The notes below the pieces were generated by a model, which was not told where the DNA came from, searched no databases, and was given only the letters and a program-made list of their open reading frames with translations. A stretch of 63,553 nucleotides of DNA from an uncultured Colwellia sp. (lineage in GTDB: Bacteria; Pseudomonadota; Gammaproteobacteria; Enterobacterales; Alteromonadaceae). How positions within the stretch are numbered: the first letter of the stretch is position 1; each line of letters begins with the position of its first letter. Where the stretch lies: positions 1 through 63,553 of the forward strand of contig CAJWBY010000005.1 in assembly GCA_913020705.1 (NCBI GenBank). Direction: 5' to 3'. Below are positions 55,607-63,553 of this stretch, one piece after another. A program made the translations under genes and the position numbers.

Positions 55607-56905
55607 ATGAAAAATAAAATAATCGATTGGCAAACATTATCAAAAAGAGAGCAGCAATCAGCACTTGCAAGACCAGCGATAAGTGAAAGCGGTTTACTTT
55701 CACAGCAAGTTGAAAACATATTAAACAATGTTAAGCGTAATGGTGATAAAGCCCTTTATGAACTGACTGAAAAGTTTGATAGTGTAAAGTTAACCACTTT
55801 GGTTGTTACCGATGAACAAATAGAAGCAGCACGTGCGGCATTATCAGCTAAAAGACTCAAAGCTATCGAAACAGCTTATGGCCAAATTAAGCGTTTTCAC
55901 CAAGCACAAATATGTGAAGACATTACTGTAGAAACGACACCTGGTGTTCGTTGTACCTTAAAAACAGAAGCGATAGAAAGTGTTGGTTTATATATTCCAG
56001 CAGGTTCTGCTCCTTTACCTTCAACGGTATTAATGTTGGGTGTGCCGTCACAATTAGCCCAATGTCCTCGTACTGTTTTAGTTTGTCCTCCTGACAAAAA
56101 TGGCAAGCTCGCTGATGAAATTCTTGTTGCCGCTAAGTTATGTGAAATTGATGAAATTTATACGGTGGGTGGCGCTCAAGGTTGCGCAGCAATGGCTTTT
56201 GGCACTGAAACCATAAAGCCTGTTAACAAAATATTTGGCCCTGGCAATAAATATGTGACTGAAGCCAAAAAGCAACTTGCTCAAAAAGTGAATGGCTTTG
56301 CTATTGATATGCCCGCAGGTCCATCTGAAGTTTTAGTAATTGCTGATGCCAATGCAAATGCAAGTTTTGTTGCTGCTGATCTTCTCTCTCAAGCTGAGCA
56401 CGGCCCTGATAGCCAAGTGATTTTATTGTCAGATAGCACAGAATTAATCACGAAAGTTCAAAATGAGTTATTAAGTCAAGTTGCAGTACTCTCTCGTTGT
56501 AAAATAGCCGAACAGGCACTTACTCAAAGTCGTTTGATTTTAGTTGAAAGTTTATCCAAAGCAGTTGAAGTATCTAATCTTTATGCACCAGAACATTTAA
56601 TCATTCAGACAAGTAACGCTCAAGAGCTTTTACAAACCTTACGTAATGCGGGCTCTATATTTGTTGGCGAGTATACGCCAGAATCAGCCGGCGATTACGC
56701 AAGTGGAACTAATCACGTTTTACCTACATATGGCTACTCAAAAGTAGTCTCTAGTTTGTCATTAGCAGATTTTTCGCGTCGATTTACCGTTCAAGAGATC
56801 ACGAAACAAGGCTTAACTAATATTTCTGAATGCATAATTGAATTAACCGATGCAGAGGGTTTAGATGGTCACAAACGTGCTGTTACGATCAGGTTAGAGG
56901 ATTAA
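55607..56905 (+). CDS. hisD: Histidinol dehydrogenase HisD
   Basis: NAD-dependent two-step oxidation of L-histidinol to L-histidine with zinc. The 432-residue protein shows the family signature around IDMPAGPSEVLVIADANANA (about 238-257 as IDMPAGPSEVLV and ADANANASFVA), GNKYVTEAKKQLAQ near 219, and GTNHVLPTYGYSK near 367. It is 51 bp after hisG and 2 bp before hisC. Confidence 0.97.
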   Translation: MKNKIIDWQTLSKREQQSALARPAISESGLLSQQVENILNNVKRNGDKALYELTEKFDSVKLTTLVVTDEQIEAARAALSAKRLKAIETAYGQIKRFHQAQICEDITVETTPGVRCTLKTEAIESVGLYIPAGSAPLPSTVLMLGVPSQLAQCPRTVLVCPPDKNGKLADEILVAAKLCEIDEIYTVGGAQGCAAMAFGTETIKPVNKIFGPGNKYVTEAKKQLAQKVNGFAIDMPAGPSEVLVIADANANASFVAADLLSQAEHGPDSQVILLSDSTELITKVQNELLSQVAVLSRCKIAEQALTQSRLILVESLSKAVEVSNLYAPEHLIIQTSNAQELLQTLRNAGSIFVGEYTPESAGDYASGTNHVLPTYGYSKVVSSLSLADFSRRFTVQEITKQGLTNISECIIELTDAEGLDGHKRAVTIRLED

Positions 56906-56907
56906 AC

Positions 56908-58023
56908 ATGTCAACTATAGCGAGCAAACTTGCCCGAGAAGAACTTGTTGATATGGTGCCATATCAGTCAGCAAGGCGACTTTACGCGAGTGGGATTGAT
57001 TCAACGTCTACAAAAAATAAAATTTGGCTTAATGCTAATGAAGCTTCCGGTACTGGCCACTATAATATAGATAGTAAAAGCATTAACCGTTACCCAGACT
57101 TTCAACCTGACAATTTGATTAATGCTTATTGTGCTTATTCGGGATTAACGCCAGCTAATATTTTAGCAACCCGTGGCGCTGATGAAGGTATTGAACTGAT
57201 CATACGTACTTTCTGTAAAGCTTATCAAGACAGTATCTTAATTTGTCCACCTACCTATGGTATGTATGCTATTAGCGCTGAAAACCATGGTGCAGGTATT
57301 GTCCGAATCCCTTTAAACGATAATCAACTTGATCTTGAAAGTATGAAAGATCAAGTTGGCCAAGTGAAAGTTGTTTTTCTCTGCTCTCCAGGAAACCCTA
57401 CAGGTAACCTATTAACAACAGAATCAATTGAAGCAGCACTCGAACTGTTTGGTGATACGGCAATCGTTGTAGTTGATGAAGCGTATATTGAATTTTCACC
57501 TGAAAATACTAAAGTAAGCTGGATAAATGACTATCCTCAACTGGTGGTACTTAGAACATTATCAAAAGCATTTGCGCTTGCAGGTTTACGCTGTGGTTTT
57601 ACCTTAGCGAATCCCGATATTATCACCATGCTTAGCAAGGTTATCGCACCTTACCCAATTTCAGCACCCGTAGCCGATATTGCGAGTGCCTCTTTAGCAA
57701 AAGCAGGCCTTGAAAAAATGCATACCCGCGTTCAAGAAACAGTGGTTTTACGTGCTCAATTATTTGACTGGCTTAACAACCAAAACTGGTGTGTTAATGT
57801 TTTTGAAAGTGATGCAAATTTCATTTTATTTCGAACAACAGACACCAAGACCAAAAATTTTATTTTTGATTGCCTAAAGCAACAAGACATTCTTATTCGA
57901 GATCAATCCGCGCAACTACAATTAGCCAATTGCTTGCGCATTAGTATTGGTAGCGAACAAGAATTGTCACTTTTAAAACAAACAATTATTAATGCCTTTT
58001 CACAAGCAACATCAGAGACATAA
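56908..58023 (+). CDS. hisC: Histidinol-phosphate aminotransferase HisC
   Basis: PLP enzyme converting imidazole acetol phosphate to histidinol phosphate. 371 residues (E. coli 356). The PLP Lys is in [17 protein letters not shown] near residue 221, with VDEAYIEF near 189 and CSPGNPTGN near 162. Follows hisD by 2 bp and precedes hisB by 2 bp. Confidence 0.97.
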   Translation: MSTIASKLAREELVDMVPYQSARRLYASGIDSTSTKNKIWLNANEASGTGHYNIDSKSINRYPDFQPDNLINAYCAYSGLTPANILATRGADEGIELIIRTFCKAYQDSILICPPTYGMYAISAENHGAGIVRIPLNDNQLDLESMKDQVGQVKVVFLCSPGNPTGNLLTTESIEAALELFGDTAIVVVDEAYIEFSPENTKVSWINDYPQLVVLRTLSKAFALAGLRCGFTLANPDIITMLSKVIAPYPISAPVADIASASLAKAGLEKMHTRVQETVVLRAQLFDWLNNQNWCVNVFESDANFILFRTTDTKTKNFIFDCLKQQDILIRDQSAQLQLANCLRISIGSEQELSLLKQTIINAFSQATSET

Positions 58024-58025
58024 AA

Positions 58026-59105
58026 ATGCTTAATACAAAAAAAGAAAACATATTATTTATCGACAGAGATGGCACTTTAATAGAAGAGCCTGTTTCTGAT
58101 AAGCAAGTAGACACACTTGAAAAACTGGTTTTTGAACCTAATGTTATTCCTGTTTTATTATCACTGCAAAAAAAGGGTTTCCGATTAGTTATGGTATCAA
58201 ACCAAGATGGTTTAGGTACGAAGAGTTATCCGCAAGCAGATTTTGATTTACCTCATAACAAAATGATGGAAATATTTAGTTCACAGGGTGTTATTTTTGA
58301 CGACGTGCTACTGTGTCCTCATTTTGATGAAGACAACTGTAGTTGTCGTAAACCTAAACTAGGTCTAGTCAGCGGTTACTTACAGCAAGGTAAAGTGAAT
58401 TTTGAAAACTCATTTGTCATCGGTGATCGTGAAACCGATATTCAACTCGCCGCTAATATGGGTATTCAAAGCATAAAATATGATAGAGACATTTTGAATT
58501 GGTCTGCAATTTCTGAACAATTATTGTCTCAGCAACGTGAAGCTAAAGTTATTCGTACAACGAAAGAAACAAATATTAACGTTGCAATTAATCTTGATAA
58601 GGTAGGTACCGTAAAGATTGATACAGGTTTAGGTTTCTTTGATCACATGCTTGAGCAAATTGCTGCCCATGGTGGTTTTTCAATGGAAGTCAGTGTCGAT
58701 GGCGACTATCACATTGATGAACATCACAGTGTTGAAGATACTGCTCTCGCGCTTGGTCAAGCATTGAGAAAAGCCCTCGGCGACAAACGTGGTATTGGAC
58801 GTTTTGGTTTTGTTCTTCCTATGGATGAATGCCGTGCTGAATGTTCTATCGATTTATCAGGACGCCCTTGGCTTGAGTTTGATGCAGACTTCACTGATAA
58901 CAAAGTCGGAAATATGTCAACGCAAATGGTTTCACACTTTTTCCGTTCTCTTGCTGATTCTATGGCCATTACTCTTCACCTTTCTACAACAGAAGGTAAT
59001 TGCCATCACCAAGTTGAAAGCTTATTTAAAGTGTTTGGACGAGCATTGCGCCAAGCAATTACGGTAAGTGGTGATGTACTTCCTAGCACGAAAGGTACAC
59101 TCTAA
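58026..59105 (+). CDS. hisB: Bifunctional histidinol-phosphatase/IGP dehydratase HisB
   Basis: Fused enzyme for steps 7 and 9 of the pathway, as in E. coli. 359 residues. The N-terminal HAD phosphatase (about 1-165) has [11 protein letters not shown] with the nucleophilic Asp and a zinc loop with [15 protein letters not shown] near 102. The C-terminal dehydratase (about 170-359) has the paired [14 protein letters not shown] (about 236) and the later [15 protein letters not shown] (about 326) metal motifs. Its stop overlaps the hisH start (TAATG). Confidence 0.97.
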   Translation: MLNTKKENILFIDRDGTLIEEPVSDKQVDTLEKLVFEPNVIPVLLSLQKKGFRLVMVSNQDGLGTKSYPQADFDLPHNKMMEIFSSQGVIFDDVLLCPHFDEDNCSCRKPKLGLVSGYLQQGKVNFENSFVIGDRETDIQLAANMGIQSIKYDRDILNWSAISEQLLSQQREAKVIRTTKETNINVAINLDKVGTVKIDTGLGFFDHMLEQIAAHGGFSMEVSVDGDYHIDEHHSVEDTALALGQALRKALGDKRGIGRFGFVLPMDECRAECSIDLSGRPWLEFDADFTDNKVGNMSTQMVSHFFRSLADSMAITLHLSTTEGNCHHQVESLFKVFGRALRQAITVSGDVLPSTKGTL

Positions 59106-59746
59106 TGTCTTCAGAGCAAGCAACGATGAATGTTATTGTTGATACTGGCTGCGCTAACTTATCATCTGTAAAATTTGCGATTGAACGCTTAGGCTTTGAC
59201 GTGACGATTACTGATGATATTGAGACCATTAAAAATGCACAAAAAGTAATACTCCCCGGCGTAGGCACAGCTAAACATGCGATGGCAAATATTAGAGCCA
59301 GAGGTCTCGTTGAAACACTACAAAATTTAACGCAACCGGTTTTAGGGTTTTGCTTAGGCATGCAGTTAATGTGTAACTCGTCAGTAGAAAGTAGTGACGG
59401 TAAAAAAGTCGCATGTCTCGGTATGATTCCAACAGATATTACACCTTTAGACGCTGAGAATAATAGATTGCCACATATGGGCTGGAACACCTTGTCGTCA
59501 GTTTCTGAACACCCGGTGTTTAAAGGTATTAATGTAGATGATTACTTTTATTTTGTTCACAGTTTTGCAGCACCAATAAGTGAATACACGGCAGCAAGTT
59601 GTAAATATGGTACTGAATTTTCTGCGGCTGTTACCAAAGACAATTTTATTGGCTGTCAATTTCATCCTGAACGCTCAAGTGAATTAGGCAGTAAAATTAT
59701 TAAAAACTTTTTAGAGCTAGACTCAAAGGAAATAATCACATCATGA
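59105..59746 (+). CDS. hisH: Imidazole glycerol phosphate synthase glutaminase subunit HisH
   Basis: Class I glutamine amidotransferase that supplies ammonia to HisF. 213 residues (E. coli 196). The catalytic Cys is in GFCLGMQLM near residue 83 and the His-Glu pair in CQFHPERSS near 185. I kept the ATG at 59105 because it overlaps the hisB stop; an ATG eight codons later (59126) is possible and closer to the E. coli length. Confidence 0.96.
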   Translation: MSSEQATMNVIVDTGCANLSSVKFAIERLGFDVTITDDIETIKNAQKVILPGVGTAKHAMANIRARGLVETLQNLTQPVLGFCLGMQLMCNSSVESSDGKKVACLGMIPTDITPLDAENNRLPHMGWNTLSSVSEHPVFKGINVDDYFYFVHSFAAPISEYTAASCKYGTEFSAAVTKDNFIGCQFHPERSSELGSKIIKNFLELDSKEIITS

Positions 59747-60492
59747 TGATCCCTGCTATAGATTTAATAAACGGTGAAGTTGTCAGGTTATTTCAAGGCG
59801 ACTATAACCAGAAAACAAATTACGAATATACTGTTCAAGAGCGCCAGCAAGCTTATGCAAAATCAGGTGCAACTGTTATGCACTTTGTTGATTTAGATGG
59901 TGCAAAAGATTCAACTAAACGTCAGCTTGAAACACTAAAAACCGTCGTAAAACATCCAACCATGATCATTCAGGTAGGTGGCGGAATCCGTTGCGAAGAA
60001 GATGTAAAACAGCTATTAGCGCTTGGTGCAGACCGAGTTGTCATTGGCAGCTTAGCCATTAAACAACCAGAACTTGTTACCCAGTGGTTAAAAACCTATG
60101 GCTGTGAAAAAATTGTGTTAGCACTCGACATTAAAATTGATGCGCTTGGTAATAAAACCCTCCCCACTCATGGGTGGATTGAAGATAGCGGCGTTAATTT
60201 AGAAGACTTACTTGCTCAATATCAACATGCAGGAATCAAGCACGTACTTTGTACCGATATTAGTAAAGACGGTACATTAACGGGTACCAATGTAGATTTA
60301 TACTCTGAGGTTTGTGCTAAATATCCTGAAATTCAATGGCAAGCTTCTGGTGGTATTGGCAGCATTGAAGATATTAAAGCGTTAATTCCAACGGGTGTCA
60401 GTGGTGTTATTTTAGGCCGTTCATTACTCGAAGGAAAATTCACCCTTGAAGAAGCAATAACATGCTGGCCAAACGCTGAAGGTGAAATTTAA
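59743..60492 (+). CDS. hisA: ProFAR isomerase HisA
   Basis: TIM-barrel aldose-ketose isomerase of step 4. 249 residues. The catalytic acids lie in [15 protein letters not shown] (Asp near 7) and [12 protein letters not shown] (Asp near 176), and phosphate-binding loops in QVGGGIR near 78 and ASGGIGS near 203. Overlaps the hisH stop by 4 bp; the second ATG at 59746 is an alternative start. Confidence 0.97.
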   Translation: MMIPAIDLINGEVVRLFQGDYNQKTNYEYTVQERQQAYAKSGATVMHFVDLDGAKDSTKRQLETLKTVVKHPTMIIQVGGGIRCEEDVKQLLALGADRVVIGSLAIKQPELVTQWLKTYGCEKIVLALDIKIDALGNKTLPTHGWIEDSGVNLEDLLAQYQHAGIKHVLCTDISKDGTLTGTNVDLYSEVCAKYPEIQWQASGGIGSIEDIKALIPTGVSGVILGRSLLEGKFTLEEAITCWPNAEGEI

Positions 60493-61268
60493 TGTTAGCA
60501 AAAAGAATAATACCTTGCCTTGATGTTCGCGACGGAAAAGTCGTGAAAGGTGTTCAATTTCGAAATCATGAAATTATTGGTGACATCGTTCCTCTTGCGA
60601 AAAAGTACGCAGAAGCAGGCGCTGACGAATTGGTATTCTATGATATTACCGCTAGTTCTGACGATAGAGTGGTTGATAAAAGTTGGGTCAGCCGAATAGC
60701 CGAAGTTATTGATATTCCCTTTTGTGTTGCCGGTGGTATTAAAACTGAAGAAGACGCAAAACAGATATTAATGATGGGGGCTGATAAAATATCCATTAAC
60801 TCCCCTGCTTTGCGTGATCCAGAGTTAATAACACGCTTAGCTGAGGTTTTTGGTCAGCAATGTATTGTTGTAGGCATTGACAGTTTTTATGATAAAGAAA
60901 CAGGCCTTTATCAAGTTTATCAATTTACGGGTGATGAAAACCGTACCCAACAAACTAAATGGACTACCTTTGATTGGATCAAAGAAGTACAAGCACGTGG
61001 TGCAGGTGAAATAGTACTAAATTGCATGAATCAAGATGGCGTTCGTCAAGGATACGATATAGAGCAATTACAAAAAGCACGTACTGTTTGTAATGTTCCC
61101 TTGATCGCATCTGGTGGTGCAGGAAAAATATCACACTTCTTCGATGTATTTAATGAAGCCGATGTTGATGGTGCTCTTGCCGCTAGTGTATTCCATAAAG
61201 GAATTATTCCAATGAATGAGTTGAAGCAAACATTGAAAAATCAAAAAGTAGAGATCAGATTATGTTAG
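60492..61268 (+). CDS. hisF: Imidazole glycerol phosphate synthase cyclase subunit HisF
   Basis: TIM-barrel synthase that combines ammonia from HisH with PRFAR to give IGP and AICAR. 258 residues. Catalytic Asp residues are in IPCLDVRDG (near 11) and LNCMNQDG (near 183 region); GGI and ASGGAGK phosphate loops are intact. Starts on the last base of the hisA stop codon and overlaps hisI by 7 bp. Confidence 0.97.
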   Translation: MLAKRIIPCLDVRDGKVVKGVQFRNHEIIGDIVPLAKKYAEAGADELVFYDITASSDDRVVDKSWVSRIAEVIDIPFCVAGGIKTEEDAKQILMMGADKISINSPALRDPELITRLAEVFGQQCIVVGIDSFYDKETGLYQVYQFTGDENRTQQTKWTTFDWIKEVQARGAGEIVLNCMNQDGVRQGYDIEQLQKARTVCNVPLIASGGAGKISHFFDVFNEADVDGALAASVFHKGIIPMNELKQTLKNQKVEIRLC

Positions 61269-61882
61269 TTACCCTAGAAAACATCAAAGAATTAGCTTGG
61301 GATAAAATGAATAACTTGATCCCTGCAATTATTCAGCACCAAGATACCGGCGCCATTTTAATGCAGGGTTATATGAATGCTGAATCACTTGAGCAAACGT
61401 TAACGTCAGGCAAGGCAACATTTTTCAGTCGCTCTAAACAAGCATTGTGGGTAAAAGGTGAAACTTCAGGAAATTTTTTGAATGTCAGTGAAGTTTTAAC
61501 AGATTGTGATAACGACAGTTTACTCATTGCTTGTCGACCTATCGGCCCTAGTTGTCATCTTGGTACTGAGTCTTGCTTCCCTGAACAAAAATTGACTCAG
61601 CAAAACTTTCTCAGTGAATTAGAACAGGTCATAGCAAGTCGCAAAGGTGACGATCCAGATAAAAGTTATACTGCTCACTTATTCTCTCGAGGCACAACAA
61701 AGATAGCACAGAAAGTAGGAGAAGAAGGTGTAGAGGTTGCGCTTGCCGCCGTTGCTGAAACAAAAGAAGACTTGTTAGGTGAATGTGCTGATTTGTTTTA
61801 TCACACGCTTGTTTTGCTTCAAGATCAAAATATTGAAATGTCAGAAGTTATGGCGGTTCTACAAAAACGTCATAATAAATAG
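61262..61882 (+). CDS. hisI: Bifunctional PR-AMP cyclohydrolase/PR-ATP pyrophosphatase HisIE
   Basis: Fused enzyme of steps 2 and 3. 206 residues. The N-terminal cyclohydrolase (about 1-112) has the zinc motif region WVKGETSGN (near 64) and [18 protein letters not shown] (near 83-100). The C-terminal pyrophosphatase (about 118-206) has [13 protein letters not shown] (near 150) and the ECADLFYH acidic helix (near 173). Last gene of the operon. Confidence 0.97.
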   Translation: MLVTLENIKELAWDKMNNLIPAIIQHQDTGAILMQGYMNAESLEQTLTSGKATFFSRSKQALWVKGETSGNFLNVSEVLTDCDNDSLLIACRPIGPSCHLGTESCFPEQKLTQQNFLSELEQVIASRKGDDPDKSYTAHLFSRGTTKIAQKVGEEGVEVALAAVAETKEDLLGECADLFYHTLVLLQDQNIEMSEVMAVLQKRHNK

Positions 61883-61894
61883 ATAGAAAACATT

Positions 61895-61941
61895 AGGGAA
61901 GTCGGTGGTTTATAAGAGACTTTATATACCACTTACTTTCC
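61895..61941 (+). other. Inverted repeat at the end of the his operon
   Basis: Imperfect long stem (AGGGAAGT...GGTGGT pairing with ACCAC...ACTTTCCT) starting 13 bp after the hisI stop. There is no T-run, so it is more likely an RNA-stabilising hairpin or Rho-assisted end than a classical terminator. Confidence 0.45.
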
Positions 61942-62047
61942 TGAATTAAGAAGCTATACTAAATAAATGATTACCTGATAAGTAATCTACTCATAAATTC
62001 GAAAAGGATTATTACACCTGACAACTATAAGATAGCTAGGCGGTTTA

Positions 62048-62929
62048 ATGTTAAAACACTTTATTAAATTAACGAATTTTCTTATTTCTATACTCTTATT
62101 ACAGATCTTCCTTTATAGCCCTTTTTCAAAAGCTGAAGACATATTAATCTACATACGTGATGATGTTTACGAAGACTATATTAAGTTCGTAAACGGTAGA
62201 GATGTACTTAAGATTGAAAATTTTTCAGGAAAAAATATTCGACGCGATGTTGTCGATATGATTATAGCCCAACAAGCTCTAAAAATTGGCAACTTTCAAC
62301 ATGAATTTACATACGCCGCCGGCAAACTAAACTTTCGAAATACAAAAATGTTAGAGTCTGGGCGGTTATTGATCAGCTTTGATACTTATTGGTTATCTGA
62401 TGCAAAAGCGTTAAATGACAGTGTATATATATCAGCACCCGTTATTCGAAAAGGTGAATACATTGCAGGAATATACACCAGCCCTAATAACAAAGCTGTT
62501 TTAGCCATTAAAGAACTAAGCGACTTACAAAATTTTACGGCTGTTTCTACACCCAAGTGGCGAACTGACTGGCAAACAATGCAAGCAATACCGTTAAAGG
62601 ATCTTATTCAAGAGGACGAATGGTTAAGCCAAGCTCGTATGGTAAATCTCGGTTGGATTGATTTTTTGTTAATGGCTTTTAACTCAACTCCCGATCAATC
62701 ATTTAGTATGGATAAAATTCATTTAGTACCAGTAAAAAATATTGGTATTGAACTCAAAGACAGCCGTCATTTTGTTATTAGTGCAAAACATCCACTCGGT
62801 AAGGCGGCATTAATAGCTATAAATATTGGACTAAATACGTTACGAAATGAAAATAGAATTAAACAAGCATTTACGCAAGCAGGTTTTTTTATAGACCCTG
62901 ACAAGATTAAAGTTTTAAACGTAAAATAA
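62048..62929 (+). CDS. Exported solute-binding-like protein
   Basis: 293 residues with a signal peptide (about 1-28, hydrophobic core FLISILLLQIFLYSPF). The rest resembles a divergent type 2 periplasmic binding protein: repeated lobes, with the late segment KHPLGKAALIAINIGLNTLR. It lacks the Gly-rich signature of good SBP_bac_3 members. No transport genes are adjacent. Function unknown; related orphans are common near GGDEF or chemotaxis genes in Alteromonadales, none of which is adjacent here. Confidence 0.7.
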   Translation: MLKHFIKLTNFLISILLLQIFLYSPFSKAEDILIYIRDDVYEDYIKFVNGRDVLKIENFSGKNIRRDVVDMIIAQQALKIGNFQHEFTYAAGKLNFRNTKMLESGRLLISFDTYWLSDAKALNDSVYISAPVIRKGEYIAGIYTSPNNKAVLAIKELSDLQNFTAVSTPKWRTDWQTMQAIPLKDLIQEDEWLSQARMVNLGWIDFLLMAFNSTPDQSFSMDKIHLVPVKNIGIELKDSRHFVISAKHPLGKAALIAINIGLNTLRNENRIKQAFTQAGFFIDPDKIKVLNVK

Positions 62930-63078
62930 TAAATATTATAAACTGTAACATGCCCTACAGCCCTCAATTTATATCATATAAGCTCCAGTGTTCCTTTAAA
63001 AAAACATTGACATTATTCGAGATTGGCGTATATTTTCGCAGCATAAAATGGATGATAAAAAACTGCTAAGGAATAGCA

Positions 63079-63375
63079 ATGTTCAAATATTGGTCAATCA
63101 AACGTTACGGCACAAAACTACTTCCCATCTTAGAAAAAAAATTTGGCTGCAAAGAGTTTTATAGCGCTTCTGAAATACGGACAACAATATTCAAACACAA
63201 CTTTTCAACAAAGTACTTACCTTTGGGATATATTTTATTTCTTGATGATTTATCATTAAGAGAAACAATGTATATAGAATTCCCTCAGATAAATATTTCT
63301 GAGTATCGTAAAGAAATTACAGATTACCTAGAAAGTAAAAGTTATCATGGTTACTTGCAGGTATTAAGCCAGTAG
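63079..63375 (+). CDS. Small hypothetical protein
   Basis: 98 residues with no signal peptide or membrane helix. AAGGA lies 7 nt before the ATG, supporting expression. The N-terminus (MFKYWSIKRYGTKLLPILEKKFG) is basic and helical, the C-terminus ends VLSQ. It resembles small uncharacterised proteins of marine gammaproteobacteria (my recall, no family confirmed). Function unknown. Confidence 0.65.
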   Translation: MFKYWSIKRYGTKLLPILEKKFGCKEFYSASEIRTTIFKHNFSTKYLPLGYILFLDDLSLRETMYIEFPQINISEYRKEITDYLESKSYHGYLQVLSQ

Positions 63376-63452
63376 GCATAGTCTTTATTAACGTTACCTT
63401 TATAGGAAATCATAAGAAGTAAACAGTACTCTTACACAAACAGGTAAAATTC

Positions 63453-63553
63453 ATGACTATAGATTGGCAAATAAAGACGTTTAAAGAGCTCAACATAGAT
63501 GAACTATACGAAATATTAAAACTTCGTATTGATGTATTTGTCGTAGAACAAAC
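63453..63553 (+). CDS. elaA: ElaA-type GNAT acetyltransferase (partial, cut by window end)
   Basis: The first 33 codons, beginning MTIDWQIKTFKELNID and continuing ELYEILKLRIDVFVVEQ, carry the N-terminal signature of the ElaA family of N-acetyltransferases. The rest, including the acetyl-CoA motif, is beyond the window. Start ATG at 63453. Confidence 0.8.
   Translation, partial: MTIDWQIKTFKELNIDELYEILKLRIDVFVVEQ

Noticed and set aside
58757..59490. Minus-strand frames of 70 and 135 residues in hisB/hisH
   Set aside because: Antisense to essential-pathway genes that fill the region completely.
1..63553. tRNA, rRNA, IS elements, prophage, integrons, CRISPR arrays
   Set aside because: None recognised on either strand by reading; a tRNAscan or IS search could still find something small.

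Overview
The window is a stretch of chromosome from a marine gammaproteobacterium of the order Alteromonadales, most like Colwelliaceae (Colwellia/Thalassotalea). The evidence is the visibly AT-rich DNA, the protein sequences, and conserved gammaproteobacterial neighbourhoods: ruvCAB/aspS, cmoAB, seqA-pgm, ybfE-fldA-fur, syd-queF-ppnN-xni, gcvA-ygdD-rlmM, yoaA-tsaB-slp-fadD and a complete hisGDCBHAFI operon. I saw no tRNA, rRNA, IS element, prophage or CRISPR array. The genus is inference.

Layout. 1-4.3 kb: ruvC, ruvA and ruvB (Holliday junction processing, with a LexA-like box before ruvA) and aspS. 4.4-9.9 kb: a three-sensor GGDEF protein, cmoA-cmoB (wobble-uridine modification) and a solute-binding-like protein. 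10-14.7 kb: a dGTPase of the type linked to phage defence, an unusual Ser/Thr kinase coupled to a VOC protein, and an orphan anchored protein. 14.7-20.7 kb: a branched-chain 2-oxoacid dehydrogenase operon, astE and a degenerate GGDEF protein. 20.8-25.9 kb: pgm, seqA, ybfF, DUF2788, ybfE, fldA, fur.

25.9-28.6 kb is the most interesting part. Two unannotated intergenic regions flank a DUF805 gene. On the minus strand each has the full architecture of a CsrB/RsmZ-type regulatory RNA: 15 and 19 GGA motifs (1 and 0 on the other strand), GGA in small hairpin loops with a compensatory base change between copies, a shared promoter element, a Rho-independent terminator, and an 18-bp GacA/UvrY box about 168-170 bp upstream of the -10. 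The nearby syd-queF-ppnN-xni block is the same neighbourhood that carries csrB in Escherichia coli. These RNAs would sequester CsrA under control of a BarA/UvrY (GacS/GacA) system; none of those protein genes is in the window.

28.6-41.5 kb: a GNAT protein, two DUF3192 paralogues, syd, queF, a diguanylate cyclase, ppnN, xni, NAD-dependent isocitrate dehydrogenase, rlmM, ygdD, an alpha/beta hydrolase, gcvA, and a small secreted protein behind a structured leader. 41.6-51.8 kb: sohB, a Pla-1/VolA-like lipoprotein lipase with a strong FadR-like operator, a YciK-type SDR, fadD, a hydrolase, slp, an M50 peptidase, a Gln/Ser-rich orphan and tsaB. 51.8-63.5 kb: yoaA, an orphan, the histidine operon with leader peptide and attenuator, a divergent periplasmic protein, a small orphan and the start of an ElaA-type acetyltransferase cut by the window end.

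Three themes recur: post-transcriptional regulation (CsrB-like RNAs), c-di-GMP signalling (three GGDEF proteins, one probably inactive) and lipid or branched-chain acid catabolism.
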